Source: Sphingomonas sp. AP4-R1
GTDB taxonomy: Bacteria > Pseudomonadota > Alphaproteobacteria > Sphingomonadales > Sphingomonadaceae
Length of the DNA stretch: 64,000 nt
Assembly: GCF_013113735.1 (NCBI RefSeq)
Contig: NZ_CP053346.1
Location: forward strand, 4,106,001-4,170,000
Reading direction: 5' to 3'
The number at the start of each line of letters is the position of its first letter. Position 1 is the stretch's first letter. The position numbers and the translations under genes were made by a program. This document shows positions 7,621 through 15,002 of the stretch, one piece after another. Below the pieces are notes generated by a model. The model saw only the letters and a program-made list of their open reading frames with translations, was not told the DNA's origin and made no database searches.

Positions 7621-8832
7621 ATGCGGAACATTCTCCCTTTTCTCGGCCTCGCCATCGCGTTCCCCGCCTGCGCGGCGGAGCCGGTCCGGCTGATCGTCTC
7701 CGGCACGCATGTCGAGCCGTCCTCCGGCCGCGTGACGGTGGACCTCGTCGCGATCAACGCCTCGGGCGCGACCGCCGACTTCACGTCGCCGGGCACGATC
7801 ACCGCCAGCCTGAAAAGCGCGAACGGGCGCAGCGACACGATCACCCTGCACCCCGCGGCACCGGCCGATCACAAACCCATCGCCGCTTCGGGCTTCATTC
7901 CGCTGCGCTACGAAGGCACCCTTCCCGTCGGGACCGGGCCGGGCATGCTCTCGCTATCGGTGCCCGACGCGCCGATCATCGCGCTCGACATTCCGGCCGG
8001 AGCCTCGGCCGCCGAGCCCGTGCAGGTCGCAACCGCGACGACCGAAACGCCCTCGCCCCCCGCCGCGGCGACCCAGCCCGTCACCACGCCCCCCGCCGCG
8101 CCCCCCTCGGCCGGATCGCCGCGCGACAATCCACTGCTGCCCAATCTCTCGGTCTACGAACCGATCTATTTCGTCTACGGGCCAGGCACGAACACCGCCG
8201 CGCGCATCCAGCTCAGCCTGAAATATCGCCTGTTCGGCCAGCGCGGAAACTGGATGGACGGGATCAACTTCGCCTACACCCAGCGCATGTTCTGGGACAT
8301 CGGGGGCGTCAGTTCGCCGTTCCGCGACGTCAACTACATGCCCGAGCTCTTCTATCTCGTGCCGCCCAAGCCGGTGGGATCGAACGGGCTTTCGATCGGC
8401 GGACGCTTCGGCGCGCGGCATGAGTCCAACGGGCGCGACGGCCTAGCCTCCCGCACGCTCAACACGGTCTACGTCCAGCCCGAGGCGAGCCTGCCGATCG
8501 GCCGCTACACGCTCACGCTGGGGCCGCGCGTCTGGGCCTATGTCGGCGGACAGGCGGGCAATGAGGATATCGAGCGCTATCGCGGCCATACCGGCCTCTA
8601 TGCCGCGTTCGGCGAGGATGACGGGCTGCGCCTGAGCCTGACGAGCCGCTTCGCCTTCGGCAGCGGCAAGGGCGCGGTGGATGGCACGCTCTCCTATCCA
8701 CTCACGAAGATGTGGTCGTCCGGTCCGCAGCTTTACATGATCGCGCAGGGCTTTGCCGGCTATGGCGAGAGCCTGCTCGACTATAATCGTAAGCAGACGC
8801 GGCTGCGGATCGGCTTCGGCATTACGCGCTGA
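7621..8832 (+). CDS. Outer-membrane phospholipase A (OMPLA/PldA family)
   Basis: The C-terminal half is a beta-barrel phospholipase that hydrolyses phospholipids in the outer membrane. The catalytic triad spacing of OMPLA is preserved: His267 and Ser269 in RHESNGRDG and Asn281 in RTLNTVY (14 residues after the His, as in E. coli His142/Asn156). The N-terminus has a signal peptide ending near CAAEP, then about 130 residues that look like a beta-rich domain, and a Pro/Ala/Thr-rich linker near 140-165. The ATG at 7621 is chosen over a TTG at 7615; the ribosome site is weak. The 403 residues exceed the usual 280-300 because of the extra N-terminal part. Confidence 0.85.
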   Translation: MRNILPFLGLAIAFPACAAEPVRLIVSGTHVEPSSGRVTVDLVAINASGATADFTSPGTITASLKSANGRSDTITLHPAAPADHKPIAASGFIPLRYEGTLPVGTGPGMLSLSVPDAPIIALDIPAGASAAEPVQVATATTETPSPPAAATQPVTTPPAAPPSAGSPRDNPLLPNLSVYEPIYFVYGPGTNTAARIQLSLKYRLFGQRGNWMDGINFAYTQRMFWDIGGVSSPFRDVNYMPELFYLVPPKPVGSNGLSIGGRFGARHESNGRDGLASRTLNTVYVQPEASLPIGRYTLTLGPRVWAYVGGQAGNEDIERYRGHTGLYAAFGEDDGLRLSLTSRFAFGSGKGAVDGTLSYPLTKMWSSGPQLYMIAQGFAGYGESLLDYNRKQTRLRIGFGITR

Positions 8833-8845
8833 CCCGTTTTTTCAT

Positions 8846-9024
8846 CCTCCCCCGCTAGGGGGAGGTGTCAGGCTTCAGCCTGACGGAGGGGGAGGAAGCC
8901 CGGCCGGCCGCCGACATCTCCCCTCCGTCGCCTTCCGCGCCACAGTGTCGGGTCGCCCATGCCTCCGGCATGGGCTTGGATCACCGGGGGCAATCCAAGC
9001 CGACACTCCCCGGCGGGGGAGGAC
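8846..9024. repeat. Cluster of small palindromes after the phospholipase gene
   Basis: Three self-complementary cores occur in a row: CCTCCCCCGCTAGGGGGAGG at 8846-8865, GTCAGGCTTCAGCCTGAC at 8867-8884, and CCATGCCTCCGGCATGG near 8958-8974, followed by a partial mirror of the first (CTCCCCGGCGGGGGAGGA) ending at 9024. The composition resembles the element inside tilS. No gene is visible in 8833-9064. Confidence 0.7.
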
Positions 9025-9064
9025 AGATGATGCATCAGCCTCGTTTCTCAGGGGCGCCGATAAT

Positions 9065-9406
9065 TCAGCGGTGCCCGCGCCCCCGGCCCGGCCCGCCACG
9101 CGGCGGGCCGTCATGGTGGAAGCCGTGGACGGCATTGAAGCCCGGCCGCTCGTCGTGGCGGAAATGGCCCGCCCGATCGGGACGAAAGCGGCCGCGCGTG
9201 TCGCGATAATAATAGACCCCGCGCGGCCCCCAATAGCCGTTGCCGTAGGGGCCGTAGAAGCCGTCATAATAGGCATCGTAAATGGGCGGCCCGCCGGCAT
9301 AGCCAGGTCCGGGGCCATAAGCGTCGTAGCAGGCGCCGAGCGTGAGCGGCAGCGCGAGGGCCAGACCCAGCCTGGCGATCGTGGCTTTGCGGCAAAGCTT
9401 CGTCAT
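9065..9406 (-). CDS. Small Gly/Tyr/Pro-rich lipoprotein
   Basis: A 113-residue protein with a lipoprotein signal (LGLALALPLTLGAC; lipobox Cys at about residue 23). The mature part is rich in Gly, Tyr, Pro, Arg and His (for example GPGYAGGPPIYDAYYDGFYG) and ends in PGRGRGHR. It would be anchored to a membrane; no catalytic motif is seen. Similar short YXX/G-rich exported proteins are common in sphingomonads and have no known role. The start at 9406 has a GGAGAAAGAG ribosome site. Its 5' end overlaps the extended 3' end of the MBL gene in another frame. Confidence 0.75.
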   Translation of the reverse strand: MTKLCRKATIARLGLALALPLTLGACYDAYGPGPGYAGGPPIYDAYYDGFYGPYGNGYWGPRGVYYYRDTRGRFRPDRAGHFRHDERPGFNAVHGFHHDGPPRGGPGRGRGHR

Positions 9407-10433
9407 TTTCTCTTTCTCCGATCGTCCACCGCCTGCCATGCGAACGCCGCGCGCCCACGGCTTGTTGCACGGTTCGTCGCGGAAGCGGGCGCGGATGGCG
9501 GAGCGGCCGCCGCATACCTTCCCTTCCCGTGCTCCTGCGAAAGCAGGAGCCTAGGGCTGCAAGCGCTGCGCCCGAAGCTCTGGGCTCCTGCTTTCGCAGG
9601 AGCACGAACCAACTCCAGTCAGCCGCAGCGGGGAAAGCCGGCAACAGGGCGATATCGTCAGGCTCATGGCCCAGCACGATCTTGGCGTGGAGATTGGCCG
9701 CGACCTGCTCGATCCGGTCGATCGAGGCCAGGGTCTCCGCGCGGCTGGTGTTGATCCTGGGCACGCCCCGGATCGGACGCTGGCCCGCGAAATGCCAGAG
9801 ATCTCCGCTCAGCAGCACCGGGCCCGAGCGCAGCCGCACGAGCAGGCTGTGATGCCCCGGCGTATGGCCGGGCGTGGCGAGCATCAGCACGCTGCCATCG
9901 CCAAACAAATCGCGATCGCCCTCGACCGAATCGAACTTCGTCGTGGCCGGAAATTGCAGCCGATCGAGGTTGAACGCGCTCCTGTCGCCCCGCACCACCG
10001 CGATATCCGGCGCCCCCAGCAGCACGCGCGCATTGGGGAAGCTCGCGAGCTGCCCCGCATGATCGGCATGATAATGGCTCAGCGCGACGATCTTCACGCT
10101 GTCCGGCGCGATGCCCAGCTGGCGGATCTGGTCCGGCAGCGTCCGCTCCAGTCTCGCCAGCCCGCCTCCGACGCTCTTCTGCCCCGCGCCCAACCGGCTG
10201 AGCGGCAGGCCCGTGTCCCACAGCACATAGTCGTCACCGTGGCGGATCAGATAGCAGCTGACCGTGACCGTCTTCGACTGGCCCGAAAACGCGAAACTGT
10301 CCGACAGGAAATCGAGATCGGGGATCGTCACCGTCCCGCATCCCAGCCGCCACATCTTCAGCGGCGGCGCATCCTTCGGCACGACAGCGCGGGCCGGCGC
10401 GATCGCCAGCCCGAGCGCCGCGGCCAGAAGCAT
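9264..10433 (-). CDS. MBL-fold metallo-hydrolase (lactonase-like), C-terminus extended by a repeat
   Basis: A signal peptide (LAAALGLAIAPARA) precedes a metallo-beta-lactamase fold with the metal ligands HYHADHAG, TPGHTPGHH, the Asp of LLSGDLWH and the late His of VLGHEPDD. It resembles the N-acyl homoserine lactonase family group, but the substrate is unknown. The start ATG (10433) shares a base with the leuC stop (TGATG), so the genes are probably translated together. The natural protein should end near residue 280; instead the frame runs through a palindromic repeat (9529-9605) and on to 9264, overlapping the next gene by 143 bases. Confidence 0.85.
   Translation of the reverse strand: MLLAAALGLAIAPARAVVPKDAPPLKMWRLGCGTVTIPDLDFLSDSFAFSGQSKTVTVSCYLIRHGDDYVLWDTGLPLSRLGAGQKSVGGGLARLERTLPDQIRQLGIAPDSVKIVALSHYHADHAGQLASFPNARVLLGAPDIAVVRGDRSAFNLDRLQFPATTKFDSVEGDRDLFGDGSVLMLATPGHTPGHHSLLVRLRSGPVLLSGDLWHFAGQRPIRGVPRINTSRAETLASIDRIEQVAANLHAKIVLGHEPDDIALLPAFPAAADWSWFVLLRKQEPRASGAALAALGSCFRRSTGREGMRRPLRHPRPLPRRTVQQAVGARRSHGRRWTIGERENDEALPQSHDRQAGSGPRAAAHARRLLRRLWPRTWLCRRAAHLRCLL
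9529..9605. repeat. Palindromic repeat at the 3' end of the MBL gene
   Basis: The 22-base arm at 9529-9550 (GTGCTCCTGCG..GCAGGAGC) is the exact reverse complement of 9584-9605. Each arm is itself nearly palindromic. It belongs to the same CTCCTGCG family as 2144-2217 and is read in frame by the MBL open reading frame. Confidence 0.88.
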
Positions 10434-11878
10434 CAGTCGGCGGATGTCACCAGCTCGCGCACGTCGGTGAGGCGACCCGTCACCGCCGCTGCCGCCGCCA
10501 TGGCGGGCGACAGCAGATGCGTGCGCGATCCCGGACCCTGCCGGCCGACGAAATTGCGGTTGGAGGTGGAGGCGCAGCGCTCGCCCGCCGGTACCTTGTC
10601 CGGGTTCATCGCGAGGCACATCGAGCAGCCCGGCTCGCGCCACTGGAAGCCCGCCTCGATGAAGATGCGGTCCAGCCCCTCCGCCTCGGCCTGACGCTTG
10701 ACCAGGCCCGAGCCCGGCACGACCAGAGCCTGCCGGATATTGTCCGCCACCTTGCGGCCCTTCGCGACGGCGGCGGCGGCGCGCAGATCCTCGATGCGGC
10801 TGTTGGTGCAACTGCCGATGAAGATATTCTCCACCGACACGTCCTGCATCCGCGTGCCGGGGGCGAGGCCCATATAGGCCAGGCTCTTGCGCGCGGCCTC
10901 CTGCTTGGAGGGATCGGCGAAGCTCTCCGGATCGGGGATGATGCCCGTGATCGGCACCACATCCTCCGGGCTGGTGCCCCAGGTAAGATTCGGCGCGATG
11001 TCGTTCGCGTCCAGCAGCACGACCGTGTCATAGCGGGCCTGCGGGTCGGTCGGCAGCGTGCGCCACCATTCGAGCGCACGCTCCCATTGCTCGCCCGATG
11101 GCGCCATCGGGCGGCCCTTCAGGTAGGCGAAGGTGATCTCGTCGGGCGCGATCAGGCCCGAACGCGCGCCATGCTCGATCGCCATGTTCGAGACCGTCAA
11201 CCGCCCCTCGACCGACATCTCGCGGATCACGTTGCCCGTATATTCGACGACATAGCCGGTGCCCCCGGCGGCCCCCAATTTGCCCACGATGGCGAGGATC
11301 ACGTCCTTCGGGCTCACGCCGAAGCCCAGCGTGCCGTCGACGCGGATCTCCATCGACTTGGACTGCTTCAGCTGCAGCGTCTGCGTGGCCAGCACATGCT
11401 CCACCTCGGACGTGCCGATGCCGAAGGCCAGCGCGCCGAGGCCGCCATGCGCGGCGGTGTGGCTGTCGCCGCAGACCAAGGTCGTGCCCGGCAGCGAGAA
11501 GCCCTGCTCCGGCCCCACGACATGGACGATGCCCTGCTCGGCCTTCAGCGCATCGATATAGGGCACGCCAAATTCGGCCACGTTGGCGCGGAGCGTGGCG
11601 AGCTGCTGCGCGCTTTCCGGATCCGCGATCGGCAGCGGGCGGCCCGCCGCATCGACGCGCGCGGTGGTCGGCAGATTATGATCCGGCACGGCGAGCGTGA
11701 GATCCGTACGGCGCACCTTGCGCCCCGCCGCGCGCAGCCCCTCGAACGCCTGCGGGCTGGTCACCTCATGGACGAGGTGGCGATCGATATAGAGCAGGCA
11801 GGTGCCGTCATCGCGGCGCGAGACGACATGCGCGTCCCAGATCTTTTCATACAGCGTGCGGGGGGCGGACGTAGACAT
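10433..11878 (-). CDS. leuC: 3-isopropylmalate dehydratase large subunit
   Basis: LeuC is the 4Fe-4S subunit of isopropylmalate isomerase in leucine biosynthesis. The 481-residue protein shows the family N-terminus ([11 protein letters not shown]), [39 protein letters not shown], and the cluster cysteines in [11 protein letters not shown] and GCSMCLAMN. The start at 11878 is the first Met giving the family length; the frame is open further upstream through a repeat. The usual partner leuD is not adjacent; the next gene, translationally coupled, is the MBL hydrolase. Confidence 0.96.
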   Translation of the reverse strand: MSTSAPRTLYEKIWDAHVVSRRDDGTCLLYIDRHLVHEVTSPQAFEGLRAAGRKVRRTDLTLAVPDHNLPTTARVDAAGRPLPIADPESAQQLATLRANVAEFGVPYIDALKAEQGIVHVVGPEQGFSLPGTTLVCGDSHTAAHGGLGALAFGIGTSEVEHVLATQTLQLKQSKSMEIRVDGTLGFGVSPKDVILAIVGKLGAAGGTGYVVEYTGNVIREMSVEGRLTVSNMAIEHGARSGLIAPDEITFAYLKGRPMAPSGEQWERALEWWRTLPTDPQARYDTVVLLDANDIAPNLTWGTSPEDVVPITGIIPDPESFADPSKQEAARKSLAYMGLAPGTRMQDVSVENIFIGSCTNSRIEDLRAAAAVAKGRKVADNIRQALVVPGSGLVKRQAEAEGLDRIFIEAGFQWREPGCSMCLAMNPDKVPAGERCASTSNRNFVGRQGPGSRTHLLSPAMAAAAAVTGRLTDVRELVTSAD

Positions 11879-11942
11879 GGCGCGCACATAAGCGCGGCCT
11901 GCGTGGATGGCCAGATGGCGTTGCTTTCTTCTCCCCTTCTTC

Positions 11943-12011
11943 GTCATTCCCGCGAACGCGGGAACCCAGTTTGCCGACTCTCCGCTGGGTTCCCGCGTTC
12001 GCGGGAATGAC
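11943..12011. repeat. Palindromic repeat, TCATTCCCGCG-type
   Basis: The 27-base arm 11943-11969 (GTCATTCCCGCGAACG...) is the exact reverse complement of 11985-12011. Each arm carries its own CCCGCGAACGCGGG palindrome. It sits just downstream of the epimerase gene stop and upstream of leuC. Confidence 0.9.
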
Positions 12012-12020
12012 GGATAAACG

Positions 12021-12986
12021 CTAATTCGTCGCCTTGGTCTGCTCCTTGGGCGATACATAATCGGCATCATGCGCGACGGGAGACGCGCCGCCCGAGCGGA
12101 GCGCAGCCAGCACGCTCCCGAAATCCGTGGCGCAGCGAAAGCCCAGTTCGCGCTCGGCCAGCCCCGCATCATAGACGCGGTCGATCGAGGCGGGCAGCGA
12201 CCAGCCCATCCGCGCATAAAGATCGGCCGCGTCGGGATAGAGCCGCGCGATCACGGCGGGCGCATCGCGCTTCAGCTCGGCCACGTCGGCACGCGCGAAC
12301 GGCGTGGGCGCGGAAAGGATGTAGGTGCCGAACCCGATGGCGGGCGCCCGATCCAGCGCCGCGACGTGCGCGGCGGCCGCATCCTCCACGGTCAGGCGGC
12401 GGTGGAGCAATTCGTTCGCCTTCATATTCTCGCCGGAGAGCGCGCGATGCGTGTCATCCTCTTCGGGAAAGAAACGTCCGGTGCGAAGGACCAGAACAGG
12501 CAGGCCGTGATCGTCATGGAACAGCCGACAAAGTTGCTCCGCCGCGAGCTTGGTGACGCCGTAGATGTTGCGAGGGCGAAAGGAATCCCTCCCCTCGTCC
12601 AGCCACACTGCCGCATCCCCTTTGGCCTCGCGAATATCGGTGGAGATCATCAGCGAGGTGGTGGAGGTGAAGACGAACCGGCTCGCCCCTGTGCGGACCG
12701 CCGCCTCCAGCAGAGCGAGCGTGCCGGTGATGTTCACATCCACGAACGCCTGCGTGGGATAGCGGGCGATATCGGGCTTATGCAGCGCGCCCGCATGCAG
12801 CACGGCATCGAAAAGATGTTCTTCGAACAGCCGATCGATCAAAGCGCGATCCGCGACCGATCCGATCGCCTGCGTATACGCGCCAGGCGCGATATCGAGG
12901 CCGATCACTGTGTCGCCCCGATTCACAAGGACGGGCGCCAGAGTGCGGCCGAGCCAGCCAGAGGAGCCGGTGAGCAGGATCTTCAT
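12021..12986 (-). CDS. NAD-dependent epimerase/dehydratase family protein
   Basis: Extended short-chain dehydrogenase of 321 residues. The nucleotide-binding loop is TGSSGWLG at residues 6-13, the catalytic Tyr and Lys are in [10 protein letters not shown], and FTSTTSLM carries the active-site Ser/Thr strand. Such enzymes act on nucleotide sugars or similar substrates; the neighbours give no hint of which. A C-terminal tail after about residue 300 is poorly conserved in pattern. Confidence 0.88.
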   Translation of the reverse strand: MKILLTGSSGWLGRTLAPVLVNRGDTVIGLDIAPGAYTQAIGSVADRALIDRLFEEHLFDAVLHAGALHKPDIARYPTQAFVDVNITGTLALLEAAVRTGASRFVFTSTTSLMISTDIREAKGDAAVWLDEGRDSFRPRNIYGVTKLAAEQLCRLFHDDHGLPVLVLRTGRFFPEEDDTHRALSGENMKANELLHRRLTVEDAAAAHVAALDRAPAIGFGTYILSAPTPFARADVAELKRDAPAVIARLYPDAADLYARMGWSLPASIDRVYDAGLAERELGFRCATDFGSVLAALRSGGASPVAHDADYVSPKEQTKATN

Positions 12987-13268
12987 TCCTGCGGTCTAGC
13001 CGTCCCACGCACGGTCCGTCACCCCCTCGCCACGGCACCGAACAGCATGCAGCTGGCCCGATCCCGCGAGCCGAACGATCCGCCAGCCAGCGGGCCTGCG
13101 CGATGCGCCGCAGACCGATATTAGGGAATATACGGCAGCCGAAATCACTGAGTTGCAAGCAAAGTTTTTATTTTTTAAGCGCCGCGACACGGCACAAAGC
13201 TGGTTAACGGCTCGTTTACCCTACACCGCCTGGGATATCGGTTCCGGCCGGGAAAAGGGACGCCCCTC

Positions 13269-13880
13269 ATGCATCTTCGTAACCGTATCGTACCCGCTTG
13301 CCTGCTGGCGGCGGCCGCCGTCCTGCCCGCTTATGGTGCCGCAGCGAATGCCGCTCCCATGATCGTCACCCTCAACAGCAGCTTCGCCGCCGCGCCCGTG
13401 TCGATCAACTTCGACGGCAGCACCTTCACGTTCAGTTCTACCAGCGACATTTTCATGCCGACCGCGGTGCAGACGTCGGGCGGCGGCGCTGTGCGGTCGT
13501 TCGGAGGATTCTTCATCTTCCCGCTCCAGCCCTCTACGGATTTTCCGGATCGCGGTTCGGGCATCCTGACCTACGGTCCGGGCACGCAATTCTCGTCGTT
13601 CACGACGCCGACGACGATCCCTTATTCGAACGGCGACAATTATCTGGGCCTGCGCGCCTCGCTGAATGGCCTCGATTATTACGGCTATGCCTATACCCAG
13701 GATACGACGCTGAAGAGCTTCGGTTTCGAGACAACGGCGAACACGGCGTTCACGCTGAACACCAGCACAGCCCCTGCGGCCGTGCCCGAGCCCGCGACCT
13801 GGGCGATGATGCTGGTCGGCTTCGGCGCGATGGGCGGAGCGCTTCGCCGCAAGCGCGTGTCGGCAGTCCGGTTCGTCTGA
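13269..13880 (+). CDS. PEPxxWA-CTERM sorting-domain protein
   Basis: A 203-residue exported protein with a signal peptide (LLAAAAVLPAYGAAANA) and the C-terminal sorting signal VPEPATWAMMLVGFGAMG followed by a basic RRKR tail, the substrate signature for exosortase-type processing. The middle is Ser/Thr/Gly-rich and beta-like with no known domain. An AAGGGA ribosome site precedes the ATG. No exosortase gene lies in this window. Two unrelated-by-position PEP-CTERM genes lie 6 kb downstream. Confidence 0.9.
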   Translation: MHLRNRIVPACLLAAAAVLPAYGAAANAAPMIVTLNSSFAAAPVSINFDGSTFTFSSTSDIFMPTAVQTSGGGAVRSFGGFFIFPLQPSTDFPDRGSGILTYGPGTQFSSFTTPTTIPYSNGDNYLGLRASLNGLDYYGYAYTQDTTLKSFGFETTANTAFTLNTSTAPAAVPEPATWAMMLVGFGAMGGALRRKRVSAVRFV

Positions 13881-13919
13881 ACGGGCGCAGGAGACCGCCG
13901 CCCGATCGGGTGGCGGTCT

Positions 13920-14237
13920 CTAGTCGGCCAGGATCGACGTCCCCAATCCCAACAATGCCTCCACCTCCTCGACGGGCGTGCCGCCGGGGACGATCAGCCA
14001 TTCGTCGGGATGGGCGCCGTCGATCACCGTGACGGCGCGCTTCGGGCAGAGTTTCAGGCATTTGCTGGGGATCACGCCCGCGCCCGCCTTGCGACCCTTG
14101 CCGCCGCCCGCGCGCCTGGCGAGCAGTTTGGACAGGCGATCCTTGCCCTTCTTGCCGAAGCCGCCGCCCAGCTTCTTCTCGCATTTGGTGCAGACGATCA
14201 CCGCCGCCGCCCATTTGCTGGGGACCGTGCTTCTCAC
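13920..14237 (-). CDS. (2Fe-2S) ferredoxin-domain protein
   Basis: A small basic 105-residue protein. Four cysteines have thioredoxin-like ferredoxin spacing: VCTKCEKKL near the start and SKCLKLCPKRAVTV in the middle, followed by a strand-helix tail (PVEEVEALLGLG). The segment between the cysteine pairs is Gly/Lys-rich and could be flexible. A role in electron transfer is inferred from the motif only. It lies between a convergent PEP-CTERM gene and a J-domain gene on the same strand. Confidence 0.72.
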   Translation of the reverse strand: MRSTVPSKWAAAVIVCTKCEKKLGGGFGKKGKDRLSKLLARRAGGGKGRKAGAGVIPSKCLKLCPKRAVTVIDGAHPDEWLIVPGGTPVEEVEALLGLGTSILAD

Positions 14238-14261
14238 GCGCCCGCTCTCATGACCGAGCCG

Positions 14262-14789
14262 TCACGCCGCGCGGCGTTCCTCGGCCACGCGCAGCACTTC
14301 GTAGGCGGCCTGAATCGTGCGGAAGCGGTCGGCCGCCTCGGCATCGCCCGGATGCGTATCGGGGTGGTTGGCCTTGGCGAGGCGGCGCCAGGCGATCTTC
14401 ACCTGATCGAACTCGACATCGGGATCGAGCCCCAGCGTATCCAGCGCGCGCATCTCGTCGCGCGATCGGCTGCCGTCGCCCGGCCCGGCCCAGCCATAAT
14501 GGCGGGATTGCTCATAGGCGCTGCCGGTGGCGCGCTCGCCCGCCTCGCGCGCGGCGGCCTCCTCTGCGGAGAGGCCTTCGAAGTAATTCCAGCCGCGATT
14601 ATATTCGCCGGCATGCTCGGTGCAGAAGTACCAGCGCTCCGGGCTGTTGGGTGATTTGGGCGCGGGGCAGTCGCCCGGCAGATCGCAGCCGTCGCGATCG
14701 CAGATGCGGACCTTGGTGGCGCCGCGCTCGCTGCCATAGCTGCGCCAGCGCGGGAAACCCCAGTCGTTCGATCTGCTGTGCCGGCTCAT
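14262..14789 (-). CDS. Short J-domain (DnaJ-like) protein with N-terminal cysteine cluster
   Basis: The C-terminal part is a J domain: DTLGLDPDVEF, DQVKIAWRRLAKANHPDTHP with the essential HPD, and FRTIQAAYEVL. The N-terminal half carries ICDRDGCDLPGDCPAPK and a later WYFCTEH that may bind a metal. It would stimulate a DnaK-type ATPase; it lacks the zinc-finger and substrate domains of DnaJ. The start at 14789 gives 175 residues; the ribosome site is weak. This arrangement is common in alphaproteobacteria. Confidence 0.85.
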   Translation of the reverse strand: MSRHSRSNDWGFPRWRSYGSERGATKVRICDRDGCDLPGDCPAPKSPNSPERWYFCTEHAGEYNRGWNYFEGLSAEEAAAREAGERATGSAYEQSRHYGWAGPGDGSRSRDEMRALDTLGLDPDVEFDQVKIAWRRLAKANHPDTHPGDAEAADRFRTIQAAYEVLRVAEERRAA

Positions 14790-14857
14790 TCCGCCGCAGA
14801 TAGCGTGCCCGTCCCCGATCCGCCACCACGGCGAGACGCCCCGGCCGTCGCGCGGGC

Positions 14858-14885
14858 AAAAAAAAGGCCGGTCAGAGGACCGGCC
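14858..14885 (-). terminator. Intrinsic terminator of the M13 peptidase gene
   Basis: On the minus strand, an 8-bp stem (GGCCGGTC / GACCGGCC, four-base loop) is followed by eight Ts. It lies about 120 bases after the stop of the peptidase at 15003 and before the J-domain gene start. Confidence 0.85.
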
Positions 14886-15002
14886 CATCGAAGTTGGGAG
14901 AGGATGCCTGAAAGGCGTATTCTTTGTGCATCTGCGAACGCGTTAGCGCAACCACTATTTTGCGTCGCAAAATGCAAAGATCGCATTTACAGTTATGAAA
15001 CA

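Noticed and set aside
9264..10433. Naming the MBL protein as an acyl-homoserine lactonase
   Set aside because: The metal-binding motif fits, but the family covers many substrates and no quorum-sensing gene is near; kept as a general MBL hydrolase.
13920..14237. Calling this the ferredoxin of a specific pathway
   Set aside because: Only the cysteine spacing supports ferredoxin-like identity; no partner enzyme is adjacent.
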